From NCBI GenBank assembly GCA_021773055.1, contig JAJFKV010000014.1, positions 1-64,000 of the forward strand: a DNA stretch of 64,000 bases, read 5' to 3'. This DNA comes from Woeseiaceae bacterium (GTDB taxonomy: Bacteria; Pseudomonadota; Gammaproteobacteria; Steroidobacterales; Woeseiaceae). Every line of letters begins with the position of its first letter. Position 1 is the stretch's first letter. Of this stretch, positions 48,515 to 56,825 are shown one piece after another. The position numbers and the translations under genes are program-made. The notes under the pieces are model-generated. The model saw only the letters and a program-made list of their open reading frames with translations, had not been told where the DNA came from and did not search any database.

Positions 48515-48896
48515 GACGGTATCCCCCAAATTCTAATGACCGATATTCCAGCCGTTTGCCGGAATGTTGTCAATCCGAATAACTCCGAATTGTTTATACA
48601 TGCCAGATATCTATAAAGGTTTTGCTGACGATACTTTGTCAGTGCCGCTGGATGGAGATGTTTGAGCCACTGGAGTGGTGACGGACCGCGAGTGTTGACT
48701 ACGAGCGCAGTCTTCACCCGATGTGACCGGCCATGACCGAGTGCTCGTTGTCCGCGGCAAGCTGCCCGATGTCAGGACGGACGACATCGAGATCCCGGTC
48801 GTGAGTGATCGACTCATGACCAAGATCGAAAGGGATTTTAAGGTAGCTGAACGTCACACGACATTAGTCGCTTTGCGACGCGCCGGTGTGAGGTTG
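48515..48896. other. Gene-poor spacer ending in an orphan plus-strand terminator
   Basis: About 380 bases between the SnoaL-like gene and msrQ. No open frame here shows a recognisable family. A plus-strand frame beginning with GTG at 48723 has protein-like composition, but it runs straight through the terminator hairpin and the msrQ antisense region without a stop, so I do not call it. The terminator at 48897-48926 implies a plus-strand transcript ends here, possibly a small RNA. Confidence 0.4.
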
Positions 48897-48926
48897 CCGG
48901 GGCGGCTATCGCCGCCCCGGTTTTTT
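48897..48926 (+). terminator. Strong intrinsic terminator on the plus strand
   Basis: Perfect 10-bp stem CCGGGGCGGC / GCCGCCCCGG with TATC loop and six T on the plus strand. The minus-strand msrQ stop codon lies inside the hairpin, and there is no T-run on the minus strand. No plus-strand gene is evident upstream. Confidence 0.88.
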
Positions 48927-49520
48927 ACGTTTCCAGTACTTGATCAGCCTTGCCCCGAGGAATACGGAGAGGATCACGGCGTAAACGAGTGGCTCAGTGA
49001 CATCCTTCTTGACCTGCCACCAGTAATGCCAGACACCCAGAAGTCCTACGGCGTATACGGCATTGTGCAGTGTCTGCCAGTTTCTCCCCATGCGCCGGCG
49101 AATAGCTGTGAACGATGTAATTGCGAGCGCAATCAACATCACAAATGCCACGAATCCTATGGTAATGAAGGGCCTCTCAGTCAGGTCTTCGATGATGTCG
49201 CCGACTCGCATTTCACGGTCCAGCACAAACCAAGTCAGAAAATGCATGAACGCATAGAAAAAGGTGAATAGCCCGAGCATGCGGCGAAAGCGCGCCAGCC
49301 AGTTCCAGCCGGTCAGGCGCCGCAACGGCGTCACCGCGAGTGTGATCAGGATGAAACGCAGCGCCCAGTAACCAAAACGATCCTGAATCGCCTCAACCGG
49401 GTTCGCGCCAAGCCGACCAGTGATTTCAAAGGCATCACCAAACACGAGCATGGCCGGCACCAGGCACAGGCAGAAGACTACCGGCTTCCAGATGAAGCGA
49501 AGTTGTTGCAACGTATTCAT
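48906..49520 (-). CDS. msrQ: MsrQ, heme-containing membrane subunit of MsrPQ
   Basis: Membrane cytochrome b that passes electrons from the quinone pool or flavin to MsrP. The 204-residue protein has about six membrane helices and His residues in conserved places (FYAFMHFLTWFV, WQTLHNAVYAVGLLGVWHYWW) that bind heme. The set FGYWALRFILITLAVTPLRR is a family marker. It lies 6 bases after msrP. Confidence 0.94.
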   Translation of the reverse strand: MNTLQQLRFIWKPVVFCLCLVPAMLVFGDAFEITGRLGANPVEAIQDRFGYWALRFILITLAVTPLRRLTGWNWLARFRRMLGLFTFFYAFMHFLTWFVLDREMRVGDIIEDLTERPFITIGFVAFVMLIALAITSFTAIRRRMGRNWQTLHNAVYAVGLLGVWHYWWQVKKDVTEPLVYAVILSVFLGARLIKYWKRKKPGRR

Positions 49521-49526
49521 GGTGAA

Positions 49527-50504
49527 CTAAAAGTTACGTCGCAGATCCAGGTCTTTGTAAAGGTGTGCAACTTGCTCTGCATAGCCGTTGAACATCAGCG
49601 TTTCCTGCTTATCGGCGAATATTCCGGACCCAATACGACGTTCGCGCGCCTGACTCCAGCGTGGGTGGCTCACGGATGGATTTACGTTGGCGTAGAACCC
49701 GTACTCATCCGGTATGGCCATGTTCCAGCTGTTTTTGGGGCGTGTGGACATGAATTTGATTTTCACGATGCTCTTAATGCCCTTGAAGCCATACTTCCAC
49801 GGTACGACGAGTCGAATCGGAGCACCATTTTGATTTGGAATCGAATTGCCGTAGATACCGACCGCGAGTATCGGCAATGGATTTGTCGCTTCCGCTATAG
49901 TTAGCCCCTCACGGTACGGCCAGTCGAGTGATCGACCTCGAACGCCAGGCATCTGCTCGCGGTCGTTCAAAGTCTCGAAAGCGACATACTGCGCTTTGGA
50001 GGTTGGCTGGAAATGTTTGACCACCTCCGCAAGAGAGATACCAACCCAGGGAATGACCATGGACCAGGCCTCCACACAGCGCATCCGATAAATGCGCTCT
50101 TCGAGATCGAAAGGCCGCATAAAATCGTCGAAATTGTAGGTGCCGGTTTTTTCCGCTTCCCCTGATACTTCAATCGTCCAGGGCCGTGTCTTGAAGTCTT
50201 CCGCATACTTGTGCGGATCATCCTTGCCCAGGCCAAACTCGTAGAAATTATTGTAGGTTGCGATGTCCTCGAAGCTATTCGGAGTTTCATCTGTGCTTAG
50301 AGGGCTAACAGCAACATCGGATAATTTTGCCAAGGTTGTGTCAGGAACCACGGCGCTCATGCCGCTCGGTGCGATCAGTGCGCCCCCAACGATGGCACCG
50401 GCGCGAATGAAGTCGCGTCTATTAATGTAATTCGACTCACTGGTGATTTCCGACGGTCGAATGTCACTGCTTTTCTTGCTTAGCACGCTGGGCTCCCTTG
50501 GCAT
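49527..50504 (-). CDS. msrP: MsrP, molybdopterin methionine sulfoxide reductase
   Basis: Periplasmic enzyme that repairs oxidised methionines in envelope proteins. The 325-residue protein has a Tat signal (INRRDFIRAGA, twin Arg at 29-30), a short linker, then the sulfite-oxidase fold with TRPWTIEVSG, YRMRCVEAWSMVIPWVG (Cys ligand of molybdenum), LDWPYREGL and LVVPWKYGFKGIKSIV. The cofactor is completed by MoeA at 19832-21037. It is the first gene of msrPQ. Confidence 0.95.
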   Translation of the reverse strand: MPREPSVLSKKSSDIRPSEITSESNYINRRDFIRAGAIVGGALIAPSGMSAVVPDTTLAKLSDVAVSPLSTDETPNSFEDIATYNNFYEFGLGKDDPHKYAEDFKTRPWTIEVSGEAEKTGTYNFDDFMRPFDLEERIYRMRCVEAWSMVIPWVGISLAEVVKHFQPTSKAQYVAFETLNDREQMPGVRGRSLDWPYREGLTIAEATNPLPILAVGIYGNSIPNQNGAPIRLVVPWKYGFKGIKSIVKIKFMSTRPKNSWNMAIPDEYGFYANVNPSVSHPRWSQARERRIGSGIFADKQETLMFNGYAEQVAHLYKDLDLRRNF

Positions 50505-51187
50505 TTCACTATTGGACCAGTTCTAACACTGATTTATTGCAACACTAGCAAATTCACGTAATGCTGACGCGATGAAGAGATCATGAATTACCTGACCGTG
50601 GCCAGCATCGCGTACTTGCGCGGAATTCGGCGTGTAAAGTCTCTAAAAGATCCGAAAATCGAAAAAGTGAATGATTGATAATCCGGATCAAGCTGCTCTG
50701 CAGTGCCACTCTAAAGATTAGCCGTTACGGGGAGTTACCGTAAGTTAGCGACAAAAATCATCAAATATCGCGATAAACAGCGCTATTTATAGAAATACTG
50801 GCACCTACCAGGGGTCAGGGATGTCGCGGTCCGGTCGAGGTCAGCTCAAAATTATTCGTCCGTGCACAGTAAGAATCACGAAAAAACATCAATAAGTTAA
50901 TAAGTAGCGCCGATATTCTCCGATAATCGCAAAACATGACAATAACGAAAACCTGTTGCACATTAATGTTGACTTGATCAGACTGATCAATTTCGAGCAT
51001 ATTTTGGGTAATTTGATAGTAAGTTAGATCATTTCACCGATTTTTGAAGAATTTCACCAAAATATCATTCTATCAAGCGATAAGCGCCAGAAAAATTTCT
51101 CATGATGCGTCCAGGACTTCATTTGACAGCGAACCGCACGGGATCGCAAAGTGAGCCTATCCGACGAAGAAGCGGAGGCCTTCGATA
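50505..51187. other. AT-rich intergenic region of about 680 bases
   Basis: The longest gene-free stretch here, clearly more AT-rich than its surroundings. I see no tRNA, terminator or conserved frame. Small features include the inverted repeat TTACGG-N7-CCGTAA (50726-50744), the words GTAAGTTAG (near 50739 and 51019) and ATTTCACC (near 51030 and 51050) each twice. It separates divergent msrP and the acyltransferase, so it probably holds both promoters. A GGAGG site (51174-51178) serves the acyltransferase. Confidence 0.5.
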
Positions 51188-52564
51188 ATGCAGCGTATCG
51201 TCATCTCGCTGATCCAACTGATCACCAACACGTTCTTCCGGCGCATTGATGTCGCTGGGGAAGAGCATGTTCCGGCCGAGGGTCCGGTCATCTTCGCTGG
51301 AAACCATCCGAATGCGCTAATGGACGGTTGGCTGCTGATGGCCCGGTGCGGGCGTTGGCCGCTGCACTTCATGGCAAACGCCAAACTCTGGAAATATCGC
51401 CTGCTTGGGCGAATGCTCAATGCGTCGGGTGCGGTGCCGGTATTCAGGCACGAGGAACACGCCGGTGATGTGGACAACAGCGAGGCGTTCGACAAGCTGT
51501 ATGAAGTTATCGAGCGCGGTGACTGCATGGGCATATTTCCAGAAGGTGTCAGCCATACCGAGTCGCAGTTGACGAAACTTAAGACGGGAGCTGCTCGAAT
51601 TGCTTTGTCCGTGGCAGAGCGCGGCAAGGCGAAGGTCACGATCGTTCCCTGCGGCCTCAACTACATTCATCGTCACCGCTTTCGCAGCCAGGTGTTAATT
51701 GAATTCGGTGAGCCCATCTTAGTGGACGGAGACTGGATCGATGACTTCAAGCGTGATGAACGGGCTACCGTACGGAAGCTGACAGATTATCTCTCCGATG
51801 CGCTCGCGGCAGTAACGCTGAACGCGCCCGACTGGAGTACGCTGCGCTTTGTTCAGGCCGCAAGGCGATTGTACAAACCGGCCGCCGCAATGCTCGCGCC
51901 GAGTGAGTATGTAGAGCTGAATCGACGTTTTGTCGAGGGCTATATGAATATGGCGGAAGACCCGGAGATCATCGATTTTCGCAAGTCGGTCGACGACTAT
52001 CAATCACGGCTGGACGTGCTCGGGCTCAAGGATTATCAATTACGCTCTAAAGTCCTGGTGGGTAAGGCATTCCGCCGGCTGCTGGTTCGTTCAATCTCCC
52101 TCATGCTGTTATTGCCGGTCGCTATTCCCGGTGTATTGCTGCATCTGCCCGTCGGCTGGCTCGCCGCCTTTGTTGGCGATCGTTTCAGTTATGAGGAAGA
52201 TGACATTGCCACTCTCAAAGTTTTTGCCTCGATGGCTTTGCTGCCGATTTTGTATTTGCTGGCGGCATTTCTGATAGGCAATTACTTCGGCACCATCTGG
52301 GCGATCGTGGCTGTCGTGGGCCTCACCATAAGTTTCTCGGCATCGATATGGGTTATCGAAGCACAGGCGACGTTGCTTGCCTCAATGGTGTCTATTTTGC
52401 GCCGAACACGCTTACGCGTTGAAATCGAAAATTTACATGCAACTCGGGCCGAGCTTGTTGAGAAAGTAAGGGTAATGGTTGAGAGCGGTTACAACCTGGA
52501 GCAGCCACGAATGTTCTCGGATAAGGACTTCGCAACGACAGGCGTTATAGAATCCGACGAATGA
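51188..52564 (+). CDS. PlsC-like 1-acylglycerol-3-phosphate acyltransferase family protein
   Basis: A 458-residue membrane acyltransferase. The catalytic block is GNHPNALMDGWLLM, in which five rather than four residues separate His and Asp; other motifs are GAVPVFRHEE, GIFPEGVSHTESQLTKLKTGAARIA and IVPCGLNYI. The C-terminal third has membrane helices (LLLPVAIPGVLLHLPVGWLAAF, MALLPILYLLAAFLIG). The size and C-terminal helices are unlike PlsC proper (about 245 residues). It likely modifies a glycerolipid, substrate unknown. It overlaps the next gene by 4 bases (ATGA). Confidence 0.85.
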   Translation: MQRIVISLIQLITNTFFRRIDVAGEEHVPAEGPVIFAGNHPNALMDGWLLMARCGRWPLHFMANAKLWKYRLLGRMLNASGAVPVFRHEEHAGDVDNSEAFDKLYEVIERGDCMGIFPEGVSHTESQLTKLKTGAARIALSVAERGKAKVTIVPCGLNYIHRHRFRSQVLIEFGEPILVDGDWIDDFKRDERATVRKLTDYLSDALAAVTLNAPDWSTLRFVQAARRLYKPAAAMLAPSEYVELNRRFVEGYMNMAEDPEIIDFRKSVDDYQSRLDVLGLKDYQLRSKVLVGKAFRRLLVRSISLMLLLPVAIPGVLLHLPVGWLAAFVGDRFSYEEDDIATLKVFASMALLPILYLLAAFLIGNYFGTIWAIVAVVGLTISFSASIWVIEAQATLLASMVSILRRTRLRVEIENLHATRAELVEKVRVMVESGYNLEQPRMFSDKDFATTGVIESDE

Positions 52565-53379
52565 GTTCCTCTTCTACTTCATGTTGCGATTTTGCAGGCA
52601 GTTACGATCTGTCCCGGCTACCCGAGATCAAAAAACTGGAACAAGCGGCGCTTGGTTGCGACTACGGCGGGACGAGCTGGACAACACGGCAACAGGTCGA
52701 TGCAATTCTGGAATCGTTGCAGTTAGGTACGAGCGGTCGGCTGCTGGATATCGGATCCGGCGCTGGCTGGCCAGGGTTGTTGCTGGGAAGACTTTCCGGC
52801 TGCAATGTGACACTACTCGACATACCGTTGAATGCATTGTTACAAGCGGCGGAACGCGCTGCGGATGATGGCATGTCAGACCGGGTTCGTATTGTCTCCG
52901 GTAGCGGGACATCGTTGCCATTTGACGATCAGTCATTTGATCGAATCAGTCATTCTGATGTGCTGTGTTGCTTGCCAGAAAAGCTGGAGCTATTGCAAGA
53001 ATCCAGGCGTGTCGTGAGTGAAAATTCCCGTATGCATTTTTCGGTAATACTGCCGGCAGAAGGCCTGCCGCAATCCGAACGCGAAACAGTATTGGCAACG
53101 GGTCCGCCGTTTGTCGGCGTTGACGGAAGTTACCCCGAGTTGCTGCATGCGTCTGGATGGCGAGTCGAGAGCTGCCAGGATGTTTCAACAGAATACCAGA
53201 ACAGTCTGCAACGCCTGGTCGACGGCATTCATGCGAACGAAGACGAGCTGGCCGACTTATTGGGTGCCGATGAGCTTCGAGCGAAGCGCGAGCATCGTGA
53301 AGATCAGATAGCACTAATCGAGCGTGGTTCAATGCGGCGTGACGCGTACCTTGCGATAGCGACAAATACCAGAGGATAA
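52561..53379 (+). CDS. SAM-dependent methyltransferase
   Basis: A 272-residue class I methyltransferase. Motif I is [16 protein letters not shown], followed by VTLLDIP (acidic residue after strand 2), [16 protein letters not shown] (motif II/post) and [20 protein letters not shown]. It resembles the UbiE/COQ5-like group. The substrate is unknown. The 4-base overlap with the acyltransferase suggests a shared role, perhaps in lipid modification; that is inference. Confidence 0.82.
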   Translation: MSSSSTSCCDFAGSYDLSRLPEIKKLEQAALGCDYGGTSWTTRQQVDAILESLQLGTSGRLLDIGSGAGWPGLLLGRLSGCNVTLLDIPLNALLQAAERAADDGMSDRVRIVSGSGTSLPFDDQSFDRISHSDVLCCLPEKLELLQESRRVVSENSRMHFSVILPAEGLPQSERETVLATGPPFVGVDGSYPELLHASGWRVESCQDVSTEYQNSLQRLVDGIHANEDELADLLGADELRAKREHREDQIALIERGSMRRDAYLAIATNTRG

Positions 53380-53381
53380 AG

Positions 53382-53720
53382 ATGAGCGAACTACCCAATT
53401 GTCCGCAGTGCAATTCCGAGTACGCCTACGAAGATGGCACTATGCTCGTGTGTCCTGAGTGCGCACATGAATGGCCGAAGGACGCAGCAGGCAGCGGTGA
53501 TGATGAAAAAAAAGTCAAAGATGCGAACGGTAACGTACTTCTGGACGGTGATACGGTTTCGGTAATCAAGGACCTCAAGGTAAAGGGTTCTTCATCTGTG
53601 GTGAAGGTTGGCACAAAGGTCAAGAGCATTCGTCTGATTGATGGTGATCACGACATTGACTGCAAGGTGCCGGGCATCGGCGCGATGAAGCTGAAATCGG
53701 AATTCGTGAAGAAGGTGTAG
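53382..53720 (+). CDS. Zinc-ribbon protein of the PhnA/YjdM family
   Basis: A 112-residue protein with an N-terminal four-Cys zinc ribbon ([13 protein letters not shown] ... [10 protein letters not shown]), then the YjdM/PhnA domain ([55 protein letters not shown]). Despite the old name 'alkylphosphonate utilisation protein', its role is unknown. It starts 2 bases after the methyltransferase stop. Confidence 0.92.
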   Translation: MSELPNCPQCNSEYAYEDGTMLVCPECAHEWPKDAAGSGDDEKKVKDANGNVLLDGDTVSVIKDLKVKGSSSVVKVGTKVKSIRLIDGDHDIDCKVPGIGAMKLKSEFVKKV

Positions 53721-53750
53721 TGCACATAGCAATTTTATTGAGTGGATCCG

Positions 53751-54089
53751 ATGACGAATGATTGGCGTGACAAGCTACTGACACTAAGAGCTGAACTGCA
53801 GAGTGTCGCAGCGATCGGCGAGGAGTCGGCGGCCGTTGTTGAACTCGATCAGTCCAAAGTCGGCCGACTGTCTCGTATGGATGCCATGCAGGCACAAGCT
53901 ATGGCGAAAGCGTCCAGTAACCGACGACAGGTCATGCTGGCAAAAATTACGGCGGCATTGGTGCGTATCGACGACGGCAACTACGGTCTTTGTCGTGAGT
54001 GTGAAGAGCCGATTAGTCCAAAACGGCTTGATATCGATCCGACGGCAATACTTTGTATTGAGTGTGCGAGCAAGGGAGAGGCGCGATGA
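53751..54089 (+). CDS. DksA/TraR-type zinc-finger protein
   Basis: A 112-residue short DksA-like protein. A coiled-coil N-terminal part (RAELQSVAAIGEESAAVVEL, RLSRMDAMQAQAMAKASSNRR) is followed by the C4 zinc finger CRECEEPISPKRLDIDPTAI then CIEC. DksA proteins bind RNA polymerase and alter promoter choice with ppGpp; whether this short paralogue does so is unknown. The ATG at 53751 is chosen over a GTG three codons before. Its stop overlaps the next start (ATGA). Confidence 0.85.
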   Translation: MTNDWRDKLLTLRAELQSVAAIGEESAAVVELDQSKVGRLSRMDAMQAQAMAKASSNRRQVMLAKITAALVRIDDGNYGLCRECEEPISPKRLDIDPTAILCIECASKGEAR

Positions 54090-55966
54090 ATAAGAGGCGT
54101 ATGTTGGGGTTTATCGGTGTACTGGGCCTACTTGCATTCAGCGTGTCGTCGGCAGACTCGGAGGAAGAAACTCCTGCGCCGACTACGGTCGAGGAACTTG
54201 GGGTCGCCATTGCCGACGTTCTTGAAGAACACGAAGTTCCCGGCATCGGTATTGCGATGGTCGATGAGAGCGGCCCGGTGTGGCTAACGGCAATTGGCAA
54301 AGCGGACTTGGCCGCGGATATCGAAGCAGATACGGACTCGATGTTCAGGATCGGTTCGACGTCAAAGATGTTTGTCGCCCTGTCGGTTCTCAAGCTTGTT
54401 GAAGAGGGCAGGCTATCGCTGGACGATAAGGTGGTCGACCTTGTACCGGAAATCGAATTCAAGAATCAGTGGGAGAGCAGCGACCCCGTTCGAATAGTGC
54501 ATTTGCTTGAACATACGACTGGCTGGGACGACATTCACCTTCCGGAATACGGCCATAATGATCCAGCGCCCGCCTCACTGAAAGAAGGGCTCGATTTTCA
54601 CCCTCACTCGAGAGTTTCTCGTTGGAAGCCAGGCTCGCGCATGGCTTATTGCAATTCGGGCCCACCCGTCGCCGCCTACATCGTGCAAGCAATTACCGGC
54701 CAGAGTTTCGAGGACTACGTACAGGAAAACTTCTTTGCGCCGATGGGTATGCGGACAATGACCTACCGATTATCGGCGGATGTTGAAGCGTCGGGAGTCA
54801 CTTTGTATGACAACGGCAATACGCCGCAGGATTACTGGCACATCATCATGCGGCCGTCCGGGTCGATAAATGCGTCGAGCGCAGACATGCTGAAGATGGT
54901 CAGTTTCTTCGTGAACCGCGGTGCCATGAATGGAAAGCAACTAATCTCAAGCGCGTCATTGCATCGCATGGAACGGGTTGCCTCGACACCGGCCGCCGCT
55001 GCCGGGCAAGAGATCGGTTACGGATTGCACAATTACTCTTCTACGCACAAGAGCTGGGTTTACCGGGCACATAGTGGTGGCGTGAACGGTGGTTTGACAG
55101 AGCTTGCGTATCTGCCGGAGCAAAAGCTCGGTTACGTGTTCATGATTAACTCCGGAAACGGCGCTGCATTCAGAAAAATCTCCGACCTAATCCGCGATTT
55201 TCAGACTCGCGGCCTTGCGACTCCGGTCATCGCTGATGGCGGTGACATAACAGACGAGCACCGCGAGTTGGCCGGTTATTACGCGACCATCAACTCACGC
55301 CAGCAAATTAGCTATTTTCTCGACCGGGTTTTTGATGTTCAGAAGATCTGGTTTGAAGACAATAAACTGATGCGCAAGGCTTTGCTCGGCGGCGAGACTT
55401 CCGCATATTTTGCTATATCTCCGTCGCTCTATATGTCTGAAGAGTATGGCGTATCGTCGTTGTCACAGGTAATCGATCCTTTGGCCGGACAGGTCATTCA
55501 TGCGGGTACTTTGGTCATGCAGCCTGCATCGCTGGTGCTGGTATTTGGCCAACTGAGCGTAGCTGCGCTCTGGGGCCTGTCGATCGCTTTGTCGATTGTG
55601 TTCCTTCTCATCTGGGGTGTTCGACGCTGGCGCGGAAAAATCGCTCCGGGACCGGCGATCCGTATTCGTGTCTGGCCGTTATTGGCCGGACTGACCGTCA
55701 TCTTGTTCGTATGGATGTTCATTCTGGGCATGAGCGACCCGTTCAAGACTCTGGCTGCCCCGACAGTAATTTCGGTCACTGTCATGCTGGCAACACTCGC
55801 GTTCGTGGTCTTCGCATTGCTGGGTGCCCGCGCTAGCGTAATTTATCGAAATGCCGAGATGAACCGGGCCACGTACTGGTTCTCCGCGATATCGTCCGGG
55901 CTGCATGTGATGATTGCTTTGTATCTCGCGTATTTTGGAGTGATCGGGGTCATGACCTGGGCGTAG
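54086..55966 (+). CDS. Serine hydrolase (beta-lactamase/PBP class C fold) with C-terminal membrane domain
   Basis: A 626-residue exported protein. The signal peptide ends near FSVSSA. The beta-lactamase-like domain (about 30-370) has the nucleophile motif GSTSKMF (SxxK), the YxN motif in MAYCNSG, and HSGGVNGG as the third motif. A middle domain of about 100 residues follows, then four membrane helices (ALWGLSIALSIVFLLIWGV, VWPLLAGLTVILFVWMFILG, VISVTVMLATLAFVVFALLG, SGLHVMIALYLAYFGVIGVM). It may be an esterase or peptidase acting on envelope substrates. SD AGGGAGAGG precedes the ATG. Confidence 0.87.
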   Translation: MNKRRMLGFIGVLGLLAFSVSSADSEEETPAPTTVEELGVAIADVLEEHEVPGIGIAMVDESGPVWLTAIGKADLAADIEADTDSMFRIGSTSKMFVALSVLKLVEEGRLSLDDKVVDLVPEIEFKNQWESSDPVRIVHLLEHTTGWDDIHLPEYGHNDPAPASLKEGLDFHPHSRVSRWKPGSRMAYCNSGPPVAAYIVQAITGQSFEDYVQENFFAPMGMRTMTYRLSADVEASGVTLYDNGNTPQDYWHIIMRPSGSINASSADMLKMVSFFVNRGAMNGKQLISSASLHRMERVASTPAAAAGQEIGYGLHNYSSTHKSWVYRAHSGGVNGGLTELAYLPEQKLGYVFMINSGNGAAFRKISDLIRDFQTRGLATPVIADGGDITDEHRELAGYYATINSRQQISYFLDRVFDVQKIWFEDNKLMRKALLGGETSAYFAISPSLYMSEEYGVSSLSQVIDPLAGQVIHAGTLVMQPASLVLVFGQLSVAALWGLSIALSIVFLLIWGVRRWRGKIAPGPAIRIRVWPLLAGLTVILFVWMFILGMSDPFKTLAAPTVISVTVMLATLAFVVFALLGARASVIYRNAEMNRATYWFSAISSGLHVMIALYLAYFGVIGVMTWA

Positions 55967-56020
55967 TACGAATCGGCTGATTATGGTAGATTGATCCCAT
56001 ATATTGCATCGAGAAGGGTT

Positions 56021-56470
56021 ATGAGGATTTTCTTAATTGCGGCACTTTTCATGCTCGCGTCGTGCGCTACAGTTTCGAGTGGTCCTGAACTGGACGTGCG
56101 TCTTGCGAGTTGGGAGGGCTCACCAATCGACGGTCTTGCAGACGCTTTGGGCGAGCCGAGTGAAGTCTCAACTGAATGGCGTGAGTGGCGATTCACCCGC
56201 CACGGCATGCAATATGCACCGAACGTAAATTCTCTGGCCAGGCCGACAACTCAGCGCTGTACGGGATGCGATTCGAATCCGGCCAGTTCAGCGGGATATA
56301 CATCGAGCTCGGTCACCGGAAGCAGGACCCATTCGACAGCCGGAACGTCGTCTGTCGCTCGGACGGAGTGCGTCTACCGCGCTGTCATTGAGGATTCTAT
56401 AATCGTGAGAATCGATGCAATCGCAGTTTCCGGCAAATGTCGGTTCCAGGAAATTCCACTACGAGGCTGA
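56021..56470 (+). CDS. Lipoprotein of unknown function
   Basis: A 149-residue predicted lipoprotein (signal peptide MRIFLIAALFMLASC, lipobox LASC, Cys at 15). The region LASWEGSPIDGLADALGEPSE resembles the short 'W-x-G, LGxP' motif seen in many small gammaproteobacterial lipoproteins. The middle is rich in Ser/Thr. It contains further Cys (CTGC, CVYR, CRF). Function unknown. SD GAGAAGGG precedes the ATG at 56021. Confidence 0.68.
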   Translation: MRIFLIAALFMLASCATVSSGPELDVRLASWEGSPIDGLADALGEPSEVSTEWREWRFTRHGMQYAPNVNSLARPTTQRCTGCDSNPASSAGYTSSSVTGSRTHSTAGTSSVARTECVYRAVIEDSIIVRIDAIAVSGKCRFQEIPLRG

Positions 56471-56529
56471 GTTCGGAGTGGCAATCGAGGTTTTGCTTGT
56501 GTTTTAGGCGTTTGGGCGCTAGTTTCCCC

Positions 56530-56807
56530 GACAAGACGTTGATGGGGACGAGTAAGCAGCCCGATCAGGCCAAAGCGACCGGAAGACAGTGAAAGCTCCG
56601 GGCCTGAATCTGCCGAATATCACCCTGGAGTTGCCAACAGAAGGGCCTTGTAAAGAATACAACGCCGAGTAAGCCTGGCCGGGTGATCCACGAGACGGAT
56701 GTCGGACCAAAAGGGTCCACGAGACGGCGACCTCTTGAGATTGCCGTGAAGCCGGGTGGTACCGCGAAATTTTCGCCCCGGGTGCAGTTAATGCGCCCGG
56801 GGTTTTT
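56530..56807 (+). promoter_or_regulatory. T-box riboswitch (tRNA-Ile sensing) upstream of ileS
   Basis: A full T-box leader. Stem I spans about 56538-56638: base GTTG/CAAC, inner GGG/CCC, then a specifier loop with AGTA (56551-56554) opposite GAA (56615-56617), closed by GCAG/CTGC. The loop presents ATC (56619-56621) followed by A: an Ile codon. The upper arm CAGGCC/GGCCTG carries GTGAAAGC in the distal loop region. The antiterminator is CCGGG (56752-56756), the 7-nt bulge TGGTACC (56757-56763), GCGAA/TTCGC and CCCGG (56777-56781). The fourth bulge base T would pair with discriminator A73 of tRNA-Ile. The competing terminator uses 56776-56807. Uncharged tRNA-Ile would favour antitermination and raise IleRS. 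Confidence 0.95.
56776..56807 (+). terminator. T-box attenuator terminator
   Basis: Stem CCCCGGG (56776-56782) with CCCGGGG (56796-56802), extended by a GU pair and three more pairs to a GTTAA loop, then five T. Its 5' strand shares bases 56777-56781 with the antiterminator, so the two structures exclude each other. Confidence 0.92.
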
Positions 56808-56825
56808 GCGTTTTGGAGTGAGATT

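Noticed and set aside
48723..49271. 182-codon plus-strand frame starting with GTG
   Set aside because: Runs through a strong terminator hairpin and then antisense over msrQ; no recognisable domain.
50815..51000. 61-codon minus-strand frame in the AT-rich spacer
   Set aside because: No ribosome binding site I trust, no likeness to a known family, composition like random AT-rich DNA.
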